Below, one piece after another: positions 55,022 through 63,409 of a DNA stretch of 64,000 nt. The DNA is taken from positions 124,001 through 188,000 of the forward strand of contig NZ_CP114015.1 in NCBI RefSeq assembly GCF_026898095.1, in the 5' to 3' direction. The notes beneath the pieces are model-generated. The model did no database searches. It had not been told where the DNA came from and was given only the letters and a program-made list of their open reading frames with translations. Origin of the DNA: Arthrobacter sp. ATA002. Lineage in GTDB: Bacteria > Actinomycetota > Actinomycetes > Actinomycetales > Micrococcaceae. The position numbers and the translations under genes are program-made. How positions within the stretch are numbered: position 1 is the first letter of the stretch; every line of letters begins with the position of its first letter.

Positions 55022-55489
55022 CTAGGCGGCGGGGGACGTCCTCCCCGTCGTAGCCGAACGGCTGCCGAACAGCACGCCCAGTCCGACCATGACGACACCG
55101 AGAACCAGGTGCAGCCAGTTGTCGGCGTTGTTGACGGGTACGAAGTTCCCGGCTGAGTGGTGCGGCACGATGAGGCCGTAGATCCACAGCAGCAAATAAA
55201 TAATCCCGCCGCCGATGAGGTAGATCCGGGCCGAGTTGTTGGCCCTGGCCATGATCAGTCCGAGGAAGCCGAACAGCAGGTGCACGATGTTATGCAGGAC
55301 GGAAACCTGAAAAACCCCGAGCAGGACTGCTTCGGAGGTGTAGCCGGAGAAATACAGGGCTTCGTAGTTCTGGGTGATTCCCGGAACGAAACCCAAAACA
55401 CCAATAACGATGAAGATAAAGCCGAAATACCATGATGCGCGTTGGGCATTGGTGCGGCGGAGTGATCTGCCGCCGGTGGGATAGGACAT
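55022..55489 (-). CDS. DUF4383-family membrane protein
   Basis: A 155-residue protein with four hydrophobic segments (SWYFGFIFIVIGVLGFVPG, FGFLGLIM, IYLIGGGIIYLLLWIYGLIV, and LHLVLGVVMVGLGVLFG) and the NIVHLLFG-type motif seen in DUF4383. Members are small integral membrane proteins of unknown function, frequent in Actinobacteria and often near stress genes. ATG 55489 is preceded by AGGAGAT. It is divergent from the SDR gene that starts 167 bases away. Confidence 0.85.
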   Translation of the reverse strand: MSYPTGGRSLRRTNAQRASWYFGFIFIVIGVLGFVPGITQNYEALYFSGYTSEAVLLGVFQVSVLHNIVHLLFGFLGLIMARANNSARIYLIGGGIIYLLLWIYGLIVPHHSAGNFVPVNNADNWLHLVLGVVMVGLGVLFGSRSATTGRTSPAA

Positions 55490-55655
55490 AGCGATCTCCT
55501 CTTGCTTTGCCGAACTCCTTTGCCATACCGGTTCCGAAACCGGCTGCGGCCGTTATCCGGGATATATTCCCTGACACGAATGGTTCTTCAACTGTTGCAC
55601 AACGTCCCTAACATGGGAAGCATACTTAGCATCACCGACAGAAGGGAACGCAGTC

Positions 55656-56452
55656 ATGGCTTTCACTCCCCGCACCGCGATCGTCACCGGCTCCGACTCC
55701 GGGATAGGCCGTTCCACGGCCGTGGCGCTGGCGGCTTCCGGAATGGACGTGGGCATCACGTGGAATACCGATGAGCAGGGCGCCAAGGAGACCGCCGAAG
55801 AAGTCCGCTCCCACGGCCAGCGGGCCTTTACCGCGCGTCTGGACACCACCGATCTGCCCGGCTGCGGACGCGTCATTGACCAACTCGTGAGGGAGCTGGG
55901 GTCCCTGGATGTGTTCGTTAACAATGCCGGCGCCGGCGACGGAAAGCCGTTTCTGGACCTGGACTACGAAACGTGGATGCAAACCCTGGACACCAACCTC
56001 AACGGCGCCTTTGTTTGCCTGCAGCATGCCGCCCGGACGATGGTTGATGCGGGACAGGAGGGCCGGCTCATCGCGGTGACCAGCGTTCATGAAACCCAGC
56101 CCGGGTGGGCTCGTCCGCCTACACGGCGTCCAAGCACGGACTGGGCGGGCTGATGAAGGTTATGGCCCTGGAACTGGGCCGGTACGGGATCACCGTGAAT
56201 TCGGTGGCACCGGGAGAAATTGCCACCCCCATGACGGACCAGCACAACGAGGACCCGCATCTGGCCGACCGCCCGGGCATTCCCCTTGGAAGGCCCGGCG
56301 ATGCGCGGGAGATTGCCGCGGTGGTGGCCTTCCTCGCGTCTCCCGCCGCCAGCTATGTCACCGGCGCTTCCTGGCCGGTCGACGGCGGGATGCTGCAAAT
56401 GGGACCACAGGGCGGTTCCCACATCACGTCAACCGACTGGCTGGAGGCCTGA
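55656..56452 (+). pseudogene. SDR-family oxidoreductase (glucose-1-dehydrogenase-like), frame broken
   Basis: The N-terminal half has AIVTGSDSGIGRSTA, FVNNAGAG (NNAG) and the IAVTSVHE catalytic serine. The C-terminal half has SSAYTASKHGLGG (Tyr-Lys). The frame breaks at C3 56100-56102 (ETQPGWARPP should read ETQPRVGSSAYTASKHG). One added base gives about 265 residues. The motif set suits glucose-1-dehydrogenase-like or 3-oxoacyl-ACP reductase-like SDRs, but the substrate is unknown. It is followed 3 bases later by the Rieske oxidoreductase, so they probably form an operon. Confidence 0.87.
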
Positions 56453-56455
56453 TCC

Positions 56456-57940
56456 GTGAAGTCGCTATGGCTGGCCACCGCCCCGCCCGTTCCTGCCGAC
56501 CCCTTCGCTCCGGGAGCGTCCTACGACACAGTGGTGGTCGGGGCCGGCCTGACCGGACTCACCACCGCCCTGCTCCTGGCCCGCCGGGGCCAGAAGGTCG
56601 CTGTACTGGAAGCCCGCCGGGCAGGAGCCGTCACCACCGGAAACACCACGGCCAAGGTCTCCCTCCTCCAGGGGCTGCAGCTGTCGTCGATCTCCTCCCA
56701 TCAGGGGGCCGACGGCGTCCGCGGCTATGTGGAGGCAAACCGGGCAGGCCGTGACTGGCTGCTGGAGTTCTGCCGGGAGCACGGCGTGGACCACGATCTC
56801 CGCACCGCCTACACCTATGCGAACAGTGACAAGGGCCGGCAGAGCCTGGAGAAGGAACTGTCCGCCGCAACCGGGGCTGGGCTTCCGGTCCGGATGACCC
56901 GGGAGACGGAGCTGCCCTTTGAAGTATCCGGAGCCCTCGAGCTTCCCGGGCAGGCACAGATCCATCCGCTGCAGGCCCTGGCCGCCCTTGCCGCCGAGTT
57001 CCGCGCCGGCGGAGGGACCCTGGTCCAGGGTGTCCGGGTCACCGGGGCGGGCACTGCCGCCGGAGAGCGGATCCGCGTGATCACTTCTTCGGGTTCGGTG
57101 TCCGCGCAGCATCTGGTGCTGGCCACCGGCATTCCCATTCTCGACCGGGGCGGTTATTTCGCCCGGCTCCTTCCGCTCCGGTCCTACGCTGCGGCGCATC
57201 CGGTTCAGGGAGAGGTTCCGCAGGGAATGTACCTGTCCGTCGACGCTCCCTCGCGGTCGCTGCGCACGGCCCGGGTGGACGGCACCGACTACCTGATCTC
57301 GGGCGGCAACGGGCACGCCGTCGGGCGCCATCCGCATCCACAGGCACTGGTCGATGACCTGGCGGACTGGACGGTACGACATTTCCCGGTATCGGCTCCG
57401 GCCTACGCATGGTCCGCGCAGGACTATGAGCCGGCAGCCGGCCTGCCCTATGTGGGAAAGGTGCCGTTCGGCAACGGCAGCATTCTTGCCGCAACCGGCT
57501 TCAACAAGTGGGGCATGACCAACGCGGCAGCCGCGGCGCTGGGGATGAGCGATGCGATAACCCCGGCTGCGGTAGAACACCCGGCCCGAAACTGGTACCA
57601 GCCGAAACTGTCGTCCCGGGATGTACTTTCCGCCGTGCGGGACAACGCGGAGGTGGGACTGGCAATGCTGGCCGGCTGGGCATCGTCGATGGCCGGCACT
57701 GATGAGTCGGCACCCCCGGAGGGGCAGGGCAAGGTGGTGCGCCGGAACCTGAAGCCGGTGGGCATCTGCACAGTAGACGGGGATGTTTCCCGGGTGTCGG
57801 CCGTATGCCCGCATCTGGGCGGAGTGCTCGGCTGGAACGACGCCGAAGCATCCTGGGACTGCCCGCTGCACGGCTCCCGCTTTGCCGCCGACGGAACTCT
57901 GCTGGAGGGCCCCGCCGTCCGCGGCCTGGACCGGGCCTGA
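56456..57940 (+). CDS. FAD-dependent oxidoreductase with C-terminal Rieske [2Fe-2S] domain
   Basis: The 494-residue protein starts with a DAO-type FAD-binding fold (YDTVVVGAGLTGLTTALLLAR, near residue 23) and TGNTTAKVS, and ends with a Rieske domain: CPHLGGVLGWNDAEASWDC PLHGSRF in two parts gives C-x-H and C-x2-H (residues ~447-470). Such oxidoreductases transfer electrons from an unknown substrate to the Rieske cluster, with cofactor FAD and NAD not visible. The protein is intact. It is cotranscribed with the SDR, which may supply or use its product. A strong terminator follows at 57971. Confidence 0.9.
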   Translation: MKSLWLATAPPVPADPFAPGASYDTVVVGAGLTGLTTALLLARRGQKVAVLEARRAGAVTTGNTTAKVSLLQGLQLSSISSHQGADGVRGYVEANRAGRDWLLEFCREHGVDHDLRTAYTYANSDKGRQSLEKELSAATGAGLPVRMTRETELPFEVSGALELPGQAQIHPLQALAALAAEFRAGGGTLVQGVRVTGAGTAAGERIRVITSSGSVSAQHLVLATGIPILDRGGYFARLLPLRSYAAAHPVQGEVPQGMYLSVDAPSRSLRTARVDGTDYLISGGNGHAVGRHPHPQALVDDLADWTVRHFPVSAPAYAWSAQDYEPAAGLPYVGKVPFGNGSILAATGFNKWGMTNAAAAALGMSDAITPAAVEHPARNWYQPKLSSRDVLSAVRDNAEVGLAMLAGWASSMAGTDESAPPEGQGKVVRRNLKPVGICTVDGDVSRVSAVCPHLGGVLGWNDAEASWDCPLHGSRFAADGTLLEGPAVRGLDRA

Positions 57941-57970
57941 GGCTCCCGCTGGTCCGGTGGCCGGCGCGGC

Positions 57971-58000
57971 AAAGGGCGCACCCCGGGGTGCGCCCTTTTT
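57971..58000. terminator. Strong rho-independent terminator
   Basis: AAAGGGCGCACC / GGTGCGCCCTTT with a CCGG loop forms a 12-bp perfect stem followed by TTTTT on the plus strand. On the minus strand the stem is followed by weak T's only. It ends the SDR-Rieske operon and may also serve the convergent SRPBCC gene. Confidence 0.9.
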
Positions 58001-58042
58001 GCCTCGGCTAGTCCATTGCCGGCGGTAGCGGTGCCCGTCAGG

Positions 58043-58618
58043 TCATAGACCCGCCCGGGGACCGCCGGACTCCGGATCGTCCATGGCCGGATCGGCTTCC
58101 GGAGCTGCCGCCAGCCCGGACGTGGAGGTGGCTGCGGGGGCGGCCGGCGCCGGGTCCGCTGTGGGCGGGGCGTCAACGTTGCCGCGCCAAGCTCCGGTGG
58201 GAGCGCCGCGTCCCTCGATGAACTCCTTGAAGCGCTTGAGGTCGGACTTAATCTGGCGGTCGTCAGCGCCGACCACTGACCCGACCTTCTCGATGAACGT
58301 TTCCGGATCCCAGTCCAGCTGAACCGACACCCGGGTTTCGGCGTCCCCCAACCGGTGAAAGGTCACCACTCCGGCATGGGAAGTGCCGTCGGTGCTTTTC
58401 CAGGCCACCCGCTCATCCGGGTGTTGTTCGGTGATCTCCGTGTCGAATTCCCGCTCCACCCCGCCAATTTTGGTCACCCAGTGGCTGGAAGTTTCGGAGG
58501 TTTGGGTTATGGATTCAACACCTCCCATAAACTGGGGAAATGATTCGAACTGCGTCCACTGGTTGTAGGCGGCGGACACGGGAACAGCAACATCGATTGA
58601 TTCTTCTACGGTGGTCAT
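58043..58618 (-). CDS. SRPBCC-family protein (cyclase/dehydrase-like)
   Basis: The 191-residue protein begins MTTVEESIDVAVPVSAAYNQWTQFESFPQFMGGVESI, which is the start of the polyketide-cyclase/dehydrase SRPBCC family. The core ends near residue 140; the C-terminal ~45 residues are an alanine/proline-rich disordered tail (ADPAPAAPAATSTSG). Such proteins bind lipophilic ligands; the ligand is unknown. It is divergent from dps, with 183 bases between. The N-terminal region is similar in type to the SRPBCC protein at 36.7 kb but not a close copy. Confidence 0.85.
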   Translation of the reverse strand: MTTVEESIDVAVPVSAAYNQWTQFESFPQFMGGVESITQTSETSSHWVTKIGGVEREFDTEITEQHPDERVAWKSTDGTSHAGVVTFHRLGDAETRVSVQLDWDPETFIEKVGSVVGADDRQIKSDLKRFKEFIEGRGAPTGAWRGNVDAPPTADPAPAAPAATSTSGLAAAPEADPAMDDPESGGPRAGL

Positions 58619-58801
58619 TATGTGTCCCTACGGTAGTCGGATCGTGCGTCATTCAGATGTTCACGCTACCCAACGCACCTGCGTACTTCAACCGGAAGGT
58701 AAGCTTACTTAGGTTGACGGCTGCCGGTTCCTTCCCCATCCGGGGCAGCGGCACTAAGCAGGCGTCTTTCGTCAACATATTTCGTCACTATTGGAGGAAA
58801 C

Positions 58802-59299
58802 GTGAAGGCATCTAAAGAACTGACCACCAATCTGCAGGCCGTGCTCGTGGACCTGATCGAACTGCATCTGCAGGGCAAGCAGGCGCACTGGAATGTTGTG
58901 GGCAAGAACTTCCGCGATCTCCACCTGCAGCTCGATGAAATCATTGAGGACGCCAGGCTGTTCGCGGACGAGCTGGCCGAGCGGATGCGCGCCCTGGAAG
59001 CCGTCCCCGACGGCCGCAGCGTGGCCGTTGCCCAGGGAACGTCGCTGCCGCCCTTCCCCGCAGGCCTGGTGGACACCCGGGACACCGTTACCCTGACCGT
59101 CGGAATGCTGAACGCCGCCGTGGGGACCATGCGGGAGGTTCATGACCAGGTGGATGAGGAAGATCCCACAACCGCGGACATCCTGCACGGTTTTATCAGC
59201 AAGCTGGAGCAGTATGCGTGGATGGTGAACGCCGAAAACGTGAAGCCCACCGCCTCGGTGGTCACCCCGGACCACGCCAACGCCCAGGCCACGCTGTAA
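58802..59299 (+). CDS. dps: Dps-family DNA-protection/ferritin-like protein
   Basis: The 165-residue protein has the Dps ferroxidase features: HLQGKQAHWNVVGKNFRDLHLQLDEIIEDARLFADELAERM (His and Asp/Glu iron ligands) early in the sequence and QYAWMVNAENV at the end of the four-helix bundle. Dps stores iron and shields DNA in stationary phase and oxidative stress. The GTG start is supported by TTGGAGGAAAC directly upstream (58790-58800). A near-palindromic AAGGTAAGCTTACTT (58697-58711) lies about 90 bases upstream and may be an iron- or stress-responsive operator. It is divergent from the SRPBCC gene. Confidence 0.92.
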   Translation: MKASKELTTNLQAVLVDLIELHLQGKQAHWNVVGKNFRDLHLQLDEIIEDARLFADELAERMRALEAVPDGRSVAVAQGTSLPPFPAGLVDTRDTVTLTVGMLNAAVGTMREVHDQVDEEDPTTADILHGFISKLEQYAWMVNAENVKPTASVVTPDHANAQATL

Positions 59300-59382
59300 C
59301 CGCTGCCGGCGTCGGACCAGCGGCCGGTCCGTCCCGCAGGGGCGGCCGGCCGCAGCCGTGTTTAAACCGGATTAAATCCCCG

Positions 59383-59400
59383 GCCGGCGGCGCCGCCGGC
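59383..59400. terminator. GC-rich palindrome between convergent genes
   Basis: GCCGGCGGCGCCGCCGGC is a perfect 18-bp palindrome between the convergent dps and gntR genes. It is a plausible two-way terminator without a clear U tract. Confidence 0.45.
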
Positions 59401-59408
59401 TCCTGCCG

Positions 59409-60116
59409 TTATGCAACTGCGGTTCTGACCTCTTCGAGCAGCGCAGCCATCTGCAGCATCGCTTCGTCACCGTCGCCGTCGGCCACCGCCCTGGCCACCA
59501 GCTCATGGCCCTGCAGGGCCACTTCCCGCGGATGGTCGGGCATGAGGCCCTGCTGAGTCCTCCCGGTCAGCACTTCCGCCACGACCGAATCCAGGGACGA
59601 GAACATTTCGTTGCCGCTGGTGTGCAGCAGGAGAGTGTGAAAGGCGATGTCCACGGCCAGGAACTCATCCAGCCTGCCTTCCTCTCCCAGCCTCCGCATC
59701 TGCGCGGCAAGCTCCACCAGTGTCCGCCGTTCCTCGCCGCCCGCGTTCCGTGCTGCGCCGCAGGCGGCCATTGGTTCCACGGCCACCCGGAGTTCGGTCA
59801 GGGTCCGGTACTGCTCGGCCCGGCCCGGGCCGTTCAGGCGCCAGCGGATGATTCGGGAATCAAACCAGTTCCAGTGCCGGGACTCCTGAATGACAATGCC
59901 GATCCGGCGCTTGGAGTAGACCAGGTTCATTGATTCCAGGATCCGCATGCAGTCCCGCACAACGGTGCGGGAAACGCCGAAGTCTTCCTGCAGGCCGTCC
60001 AGGGTCAGCCGGGATCCGGGTTGGAGGACACCGGAAATGATGTCGGCTCCGATGGCATCAATGATGGCCCCGTTCATGACGGGTGCCGCCGACTGCGGCG
60101 ACACGCTGCGCTCCAC
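59409..60116 (-). CDS. GntR-family regulator, FadR subfamily (probable gluconate repressor)
   Basis: The 235-residue protein has an N-terminal winged helix-turn-helix (SRLTLDGLQEDFGVSRTVVRDCMRIL split as LQEDFGVSRTVVRDC, near residue 38-55) and a C-terminal FCD ligand domain of the FadR type, where metal-binding residues are seen in VDIAFHTLLL and later histidines (MPDHPREVALQGHELV). FCD domains bind carboxylates such as gluconate. It is divergent from gntK-gntP, with 154 bases between, so gluconate-dependent control of those genes is the obvious inference. Confidence 0.88.
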   Translation of the reverse strand: MERSVSPQSAAPVMNGAIIDAIGADIISGVLQPGSRLTLDGLQEDFGVSRTVVRDCMRILESMNLVYSKRRIGIVIQESRHWNWFDSRIIRWRLNGPGRAEQYRTLTELRVAVEPMAACGAARNAGGEERRTLVELAAQMRRLGEEGRLDEFLAVDIAFHTLLLHTSGNEMFSSLDSVVAEVLTGRTQQGLMPDHPREVALQGHELVARAVADGDGDEAMLQMAALLEEVRTAVA

Positions 60117-60175
60117 GCTGTTCCCCTGACTGCCGGTTACGGCAAGATCTACGGAACCAAGCCTAGCGCGGCATT

Positions 60176-60210
60176 GGTGTTATCAATCACTTGTATGGTG
60201 ATACCTTTGT
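60176..60210. promoter_or_regulatory. Candidate GntR operator in the gntR/gntK divergent region
   Basis: TTGTATGGTGATACC (60191-60205) contains a partial dyad GTAT...ATAC, and GTTATCA upstream echoes TGATACC inverted. The arrangement fits an FadR-type TxGT...ACxA site, between the divergent gntR and gntK genes. This is pattern-level evidence only. Confidence 0.4.
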
Positions 60211-60270
60211 CCTCATATTACTTCGGAGGGGCCTGCCCGCTCCGGCGACAACGGCGTCCAAGGAGAAACC

Positions 60271-60789
60271 ATGAGCCCCACCCCGCAGCACCTTGTCATT
60301 ATGGGCGTATCCGGTTCCGGCAAGACCACCATCTCCACCCTGCTCTCTGAGCAGCTGGGCTGGATTGCCGCCGAAGCCGATGAATTCCACCCCGCAGCCA
60401 ATATTGCAAAGATGTCCTCCGGTATCCCGCTGACCGACGAGGACCGCTGGCCCTGGCTGGACTCCATCCGCACTTGGATGGACACCCAGGCCGGGAACGG
60501 ACGGTCCACGATCGTTACCTGTTCCGCGCTCAAGCGCGCGTACCGAGACGTTCTGTCCACCGCAGCGGGAGAGGTCCACTTCATCCACCTCGAAGGGGAC
60601 GTTGCCGTGCTGCGCGAACGGATGAAGACCCGCAGCGGTCATTTCATGCCCGCCTCGCTTCTGCCGTCCCAGATCAACACGCTGGAGCCGCTGGCGGAGG
60701 ATGAGCCGGGCATCGTCGTCGACATCCTGAAGCCTCCGGCCGAAATCTCCGCGGACATCGTCACCCGCCTGAACCTCCCAGCCAACTAG
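60271..60789 (+). CDS. gntK: Gluconokinase
   Basis: GntK phosphorylates gluconate to 6-phosphogluconate, which enters the pentose phosphate or Entner-Doudoroff route. The 172-residue protein has the P-loop GVSGSGKTTIS at residues 11-21, followed by EADEFHPAANIAKMSSGIPLTDEDR, and TCSALKRAYRD and GHFMPASLLPSQ of the family. ATG 60271 follows AAGGAGAAACC. It precedes gntP by 83 bases in the same direction, forming gntK-gntP. Confidence 0.96.
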   Translation: MSPTPQHLVIMGVSGSGKTTISTLLSEQLGWIAAEADEFHPAANIAKMSSGIPLTDEDRWPWLDSIRTWMDTQAGNGRSTIVTCSALKRAYRDVLSTAAGEVHFIHLEGDVAVLRERMKTRSGHFMPASLLPSQINTLEPLAEDEPGIVVDILKPPAEISADIVTRLNLPAN

Positions 60790-60872
60790 CCCTTCAGACC
60801 GGCCCCTGCTCCGGCACCAGCCGCAGCAGCCACCCACCCAGCAGCACCCCCTAACAACAACGGAGCACATCC

Positions 60873-62273
60873 ATGACAATTGAAGGCTGGTCCCAAACCC
60901 TCGGTGCGGGACCCCTCCTCCTGATCGCGGCAGGAGCCATCGCGCTGCTGCTGTTCCTGATTCTGAAACTGCGCCTGCATGCCTTTGTCTCGCTGATCCT
61001 GGTCAGTTTGCTGACGGCGTTCGCCACCGGCATCCCGACGGCCAGTGTGGTTACGGTGCTCACCGGAAGCTTTGGGTCGACACTGGCCACGGTGGCCCTG
61101 CTCGTGGGCCTCGGCGCGATGCTTGGCCGGCTGGTGGAAACCAGCGGCGGCGCCAAGGTCCTGGCCGACACCATGATCCGGGTCTTCGGCGAGAAACGGG
61201 CCCCCTTCGCCCTGGGTGTGGCCTCACTGATTTTCGGCTTCCCCATCTTCTTTGACGCCGGCCTCGTGGTCATGCTCCCGGTGATCTTCTCGGTGGCACG
61301 GCGCCTGGGCGGCGGTGTGCTCCGCTACGGCCTCCCCGCTGCCGGAGCATTCTCCGTCATGCATGTCTTCGTGCCCCCGCACCCGGGCCCCGTTACGGCC
61401 TCCGGGTTCTTTGAAGCCAATATCGGCGTTGTCCTGATCCTCGGTCTCATCATTGCCCTGCCCACCTGGTACGTCACGTCCTATCTGTTTGGCCTCTGGG
61501 TCGGCAGGAAGTTTGTCCTGCCGGTCCCCGCAGTGCTCGGCGAGATTGACGGCGACGAAATCAAGAACCCGCCCAAGTTCGGCACCGTGGTGGCCGTTCT
61601 GCTGCTGCCCCTGATCCTGATCTTCCTCAATACCGGGCTGAACACGCTGGCCTCGGCCGGCGTCGTCTCCGCCGCAGCCGCGGAGCAGCCCTGGTTCGCC
61701 TTCCTTCGCACCCTGGGTGAAACACCGGTGGCACTGCTGATTTCCCTCCTCGTGGCCTGCGTGGTCCTGGGAACCCGACGCGGCGAATCCAAAACCGCCA
61801 TCGAGAAAGTGCTGGAATCCGCACTGGGCCCGGTCTGCTCCGTCATCCTGATCACCGGCGCCGGCGGCATGTTCGGAGGCGTCCTGCGCACCTCCGGCAT
61901 CGGTGACGCGCTGGGCGATGTCCTCAGCGACCTCGGTGTCCCGCTGATCCTCGCCGGCTTCCTGATCGCCGCCATCCTGCGTATCGCCCAGGGTTCGGCC
62001 ACCGTGGCCCTGACCACCGCCGCCGCCCTGGTCGCCCCCGGCGTCCTGGATGCCGGCTACAACACGGTCCAGACGGCCGCCGTGGTGGTGGCCGTTGCAG
62101 CCGGCTCCGTGGTGGTCAGCCACGTGAACGACTCCGGCTTCTGGCTGGTGGGCCGGTTCATGGGCATGGATGTCAAAACCACGTTGAAAACGTGGACCGT
62201 GCTGGAAACACTGATCGGCGTCATGGGCTTTGGCCTGGCGGCAGCAATCTTCGGTCTGGCTTCGCTGGGCTAA
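60873..62273 (+). CDS. gntP: GntP-family gluconate:proton symporter
   Basis: The 466-residue polytopic membrane protein has about 12-14 hydrophobic segments and the GntP-family regions FGFPIFFDAGLVVMLPVIF, HPGPVTASGFFEAN and ITGAGGMFGGVLRTSGIGDAL (near residues 110-345). It imports gluconate with protons. It is the second gene after gntK and uses an independent ATG at 60873. A hairpin of the ACGACGGCGG type follows the stop at 62281. The gene is intact. Confidence 0.95.
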   Translation: MTIEGWSQTLGAGPLLLIAAGAIALLLFLILKLRLHAFVSLILVSLLTAFATGIPTASVVTVLTGSFGSTLATVALLVGLGAMLGRLVETSGGAKVLADTMIRVFGEKRAPFALGVASLIFGFPIFFDAGLVVMLPVIFSVARRLGGGVLRYGLPAAGAFSVMHVFVPPHPGPVTASGFFEANIGVVLILGLIIALPTWYVTSYLFGLWVGRKFVLPVPAVLGEIDGDEIKNPPKFGTVVAVLLLPLILIFLNTGLNTLASAGVVSAAAAEQPWFAFLRTLGETPVALLISLLVACVVLGTRRGESKTAIEKVLESALGPVCSVILITGAGGMFGGVLRTSGIGDALGDVLSDLGVPLILAGFLIAAILRIAQGSATVALTTAAALVAPGVLDAGYNTVQTAAVVVAVAAGSVVVSHVNDSGFWLVGRFMGMDVKTTLKTWTVLETLIGVMGFGLAAAIFGLASLG

Positions 62274-62280
62274 TCAGCGC

Positions 62281-62324
62281 ACGACGGCGGCGGGGCACCC
62301 GGGCGGGTGCCCCGCCGTCGTCGT
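62281..62324 (+). terminator. 20-bp hairpin downstream of gntP (ACGACGGCGG family)
   Basis: Left arm 62281-62300 (ACGACGGCGGCGGGGCACCC) and right arm 62305-62324 pair over 20 bp with one G-U wobble and a 4-base loop. It immediately follows the gntP stop. It shares the outer arm with hairpins at 5.6, 16.1 and 36.7 kb. Confidence 0.75.
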
Positions 62325-62438
62325 GCCAGGCGGGGCGGATGGGGCTCTGTGTAAGGAGTGTCAGCGGCGCGTGAAAACATGAGAAGTTACGAAAGTTTTC
62401 GGTGCTTCACACCGCCCTAGGGAAGGACCCCACGCACC

Positions 62439-63212
62439 ATGATGGGTGGTCATCACGCAGCATCAGGCGCAGCAGCCTGGATTGCTGTCGCTTCAACCGC
62501 ACCGCACGCCCTCGGCTGGTATCCGGTGACACCGCTGGGAGTGGTCACCGGAGCCCTGCTCACCGCCGGAGCAGCCCTGCTCCCGGACCTCGACCACCAC
62601 AGCGGAACCATTGCGCATTCCCTGCCGCCGCTCACCAAGATCCTGGCCCGGATCACCGAACAGATCAGCGGCGGACACCGCCGCGGCACGCATTCCCTGC
62701 TGGGACTGGCAGTGTTTGTTGCCCTGTCCACCGCCTTGGGCAAGGTCACCGCCGTTGTCCCCTTCTTCGGCTCCGTGGCCGTGGGCGCAGGTCTGCTGTC
62801 GGTGCTGTTGATGGGCTTTGCGCTCAAAGCCCTGAAGATCGCCGGCGGTCCCGGCCGCAGCTGGCTGCTGGCCCTGGGGCTTTCGGCTTTCATTGCCATC
62901 TACGCCCCCGAAAACAACGACTGGCTTCCCGTGGCCGTCGGGCTGGGCGTCGCCGTACACATCGTCGGAGACCTGCTGACCCATCAGGGTGTCATGATCC
63001 TCTGGCCTCTTCGGATCAAGCGTCCGCGTTCCCTGGCGGGAATGCCGGTGCTCAATAAGCTGTGGCGCAGCAGCGGCTGCCTGTCCCTGCCGCTGATTGG
63101 TGCTGCCGGATCCTGGCGGGAATGGGCCCTGATGGTTCCCGTCACTGTCTATGCCATCTACGGGGTAATCCACGCAGCGTTCCTAACGCTGACCCACTGG
63201 GCCGTTGCCTAA
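62439..63212 (+). CDS. Membrane-bound metal-dependent hydrolase (YdjM/DUF457-like)
   Basis: The 257-residue protein begins MMGGHHAASGAAAWIAVAS and has the DUF457 metal motif LPDLDHHSGTIAH (near residues 47-60), then HRRGTHSLLG (near 80-90), and a later HIVGDLLTHQGV. Four or five hydrophobic segments surround these histidine-rich loops. YdjM-type proteins are inner-membrane hydrolases of unknown substrate. ATG 62439 is chosen although two ATG are adjacent. It is preceded by 165 bases that hold the gntP hairpin and a promoter region. Confidence 0.85.
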   Translation: MMGGHHAASGAAAWIAVASTAPHALGWYPVTPLGVVTGALLTAGAALLPDLDHHSGTIAHSLPPLTKILARITEQISGGHRRGTHSLLGLAVFVALSTALGKVTAVVPFFGSVAVGAGLLSVLLMGFALKALKIAGGPGRSWLLALGLSAFIAIYAPENNDWLPVAVGLGVAVHIVGDLLTHQGVMILWPLRIKRPRSLAGMPVLNKLWRSSGCLSLPLIGAAGSWREWALMVPVTVYAIYGVIHAAFLTLTHWAVA

Positions 63213-63319
63213 GGATGCTTCCGCCCGCACCGGAAATCCCCTGCCGGCGCGCTGAGCCGGGACAGGCTGATACGCCCTGTCCGCAGGTTCATGGGCCGAA
63301 GTAGTTACTATCGTGAACA

Positions 63320-63409
63320 ATGATGGCAGTTGTGGAACCAGCCCTTTTCGCGGGCAGCAGTAAGCCTCCGGTGAACTTCCGGCGGAAGCCCCAGCTGGGC
63401 GAGCACTAG
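63320..63409 (+). CDS. Possible short ORF, 29 residues
   Basis: A short ORF MMAVVEPALFAGSSKPPVNF (then RRKPQLGEH) lies between the membrane hydrolase and the glyoxalase-like gene. Upstream TAGTTACTATCG (63302-63313) could serve as a -10 region at a distance that would give a leaderless mRNA. It has no SD and no family that I know. It overlaps the VOC stop by four bases. Low confidence; listed because nothing else occupies 63213-63405. Confidence 0.25.
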   Translation: MMAVVEPALFAGSSKPPVNFRRKPQLGEH

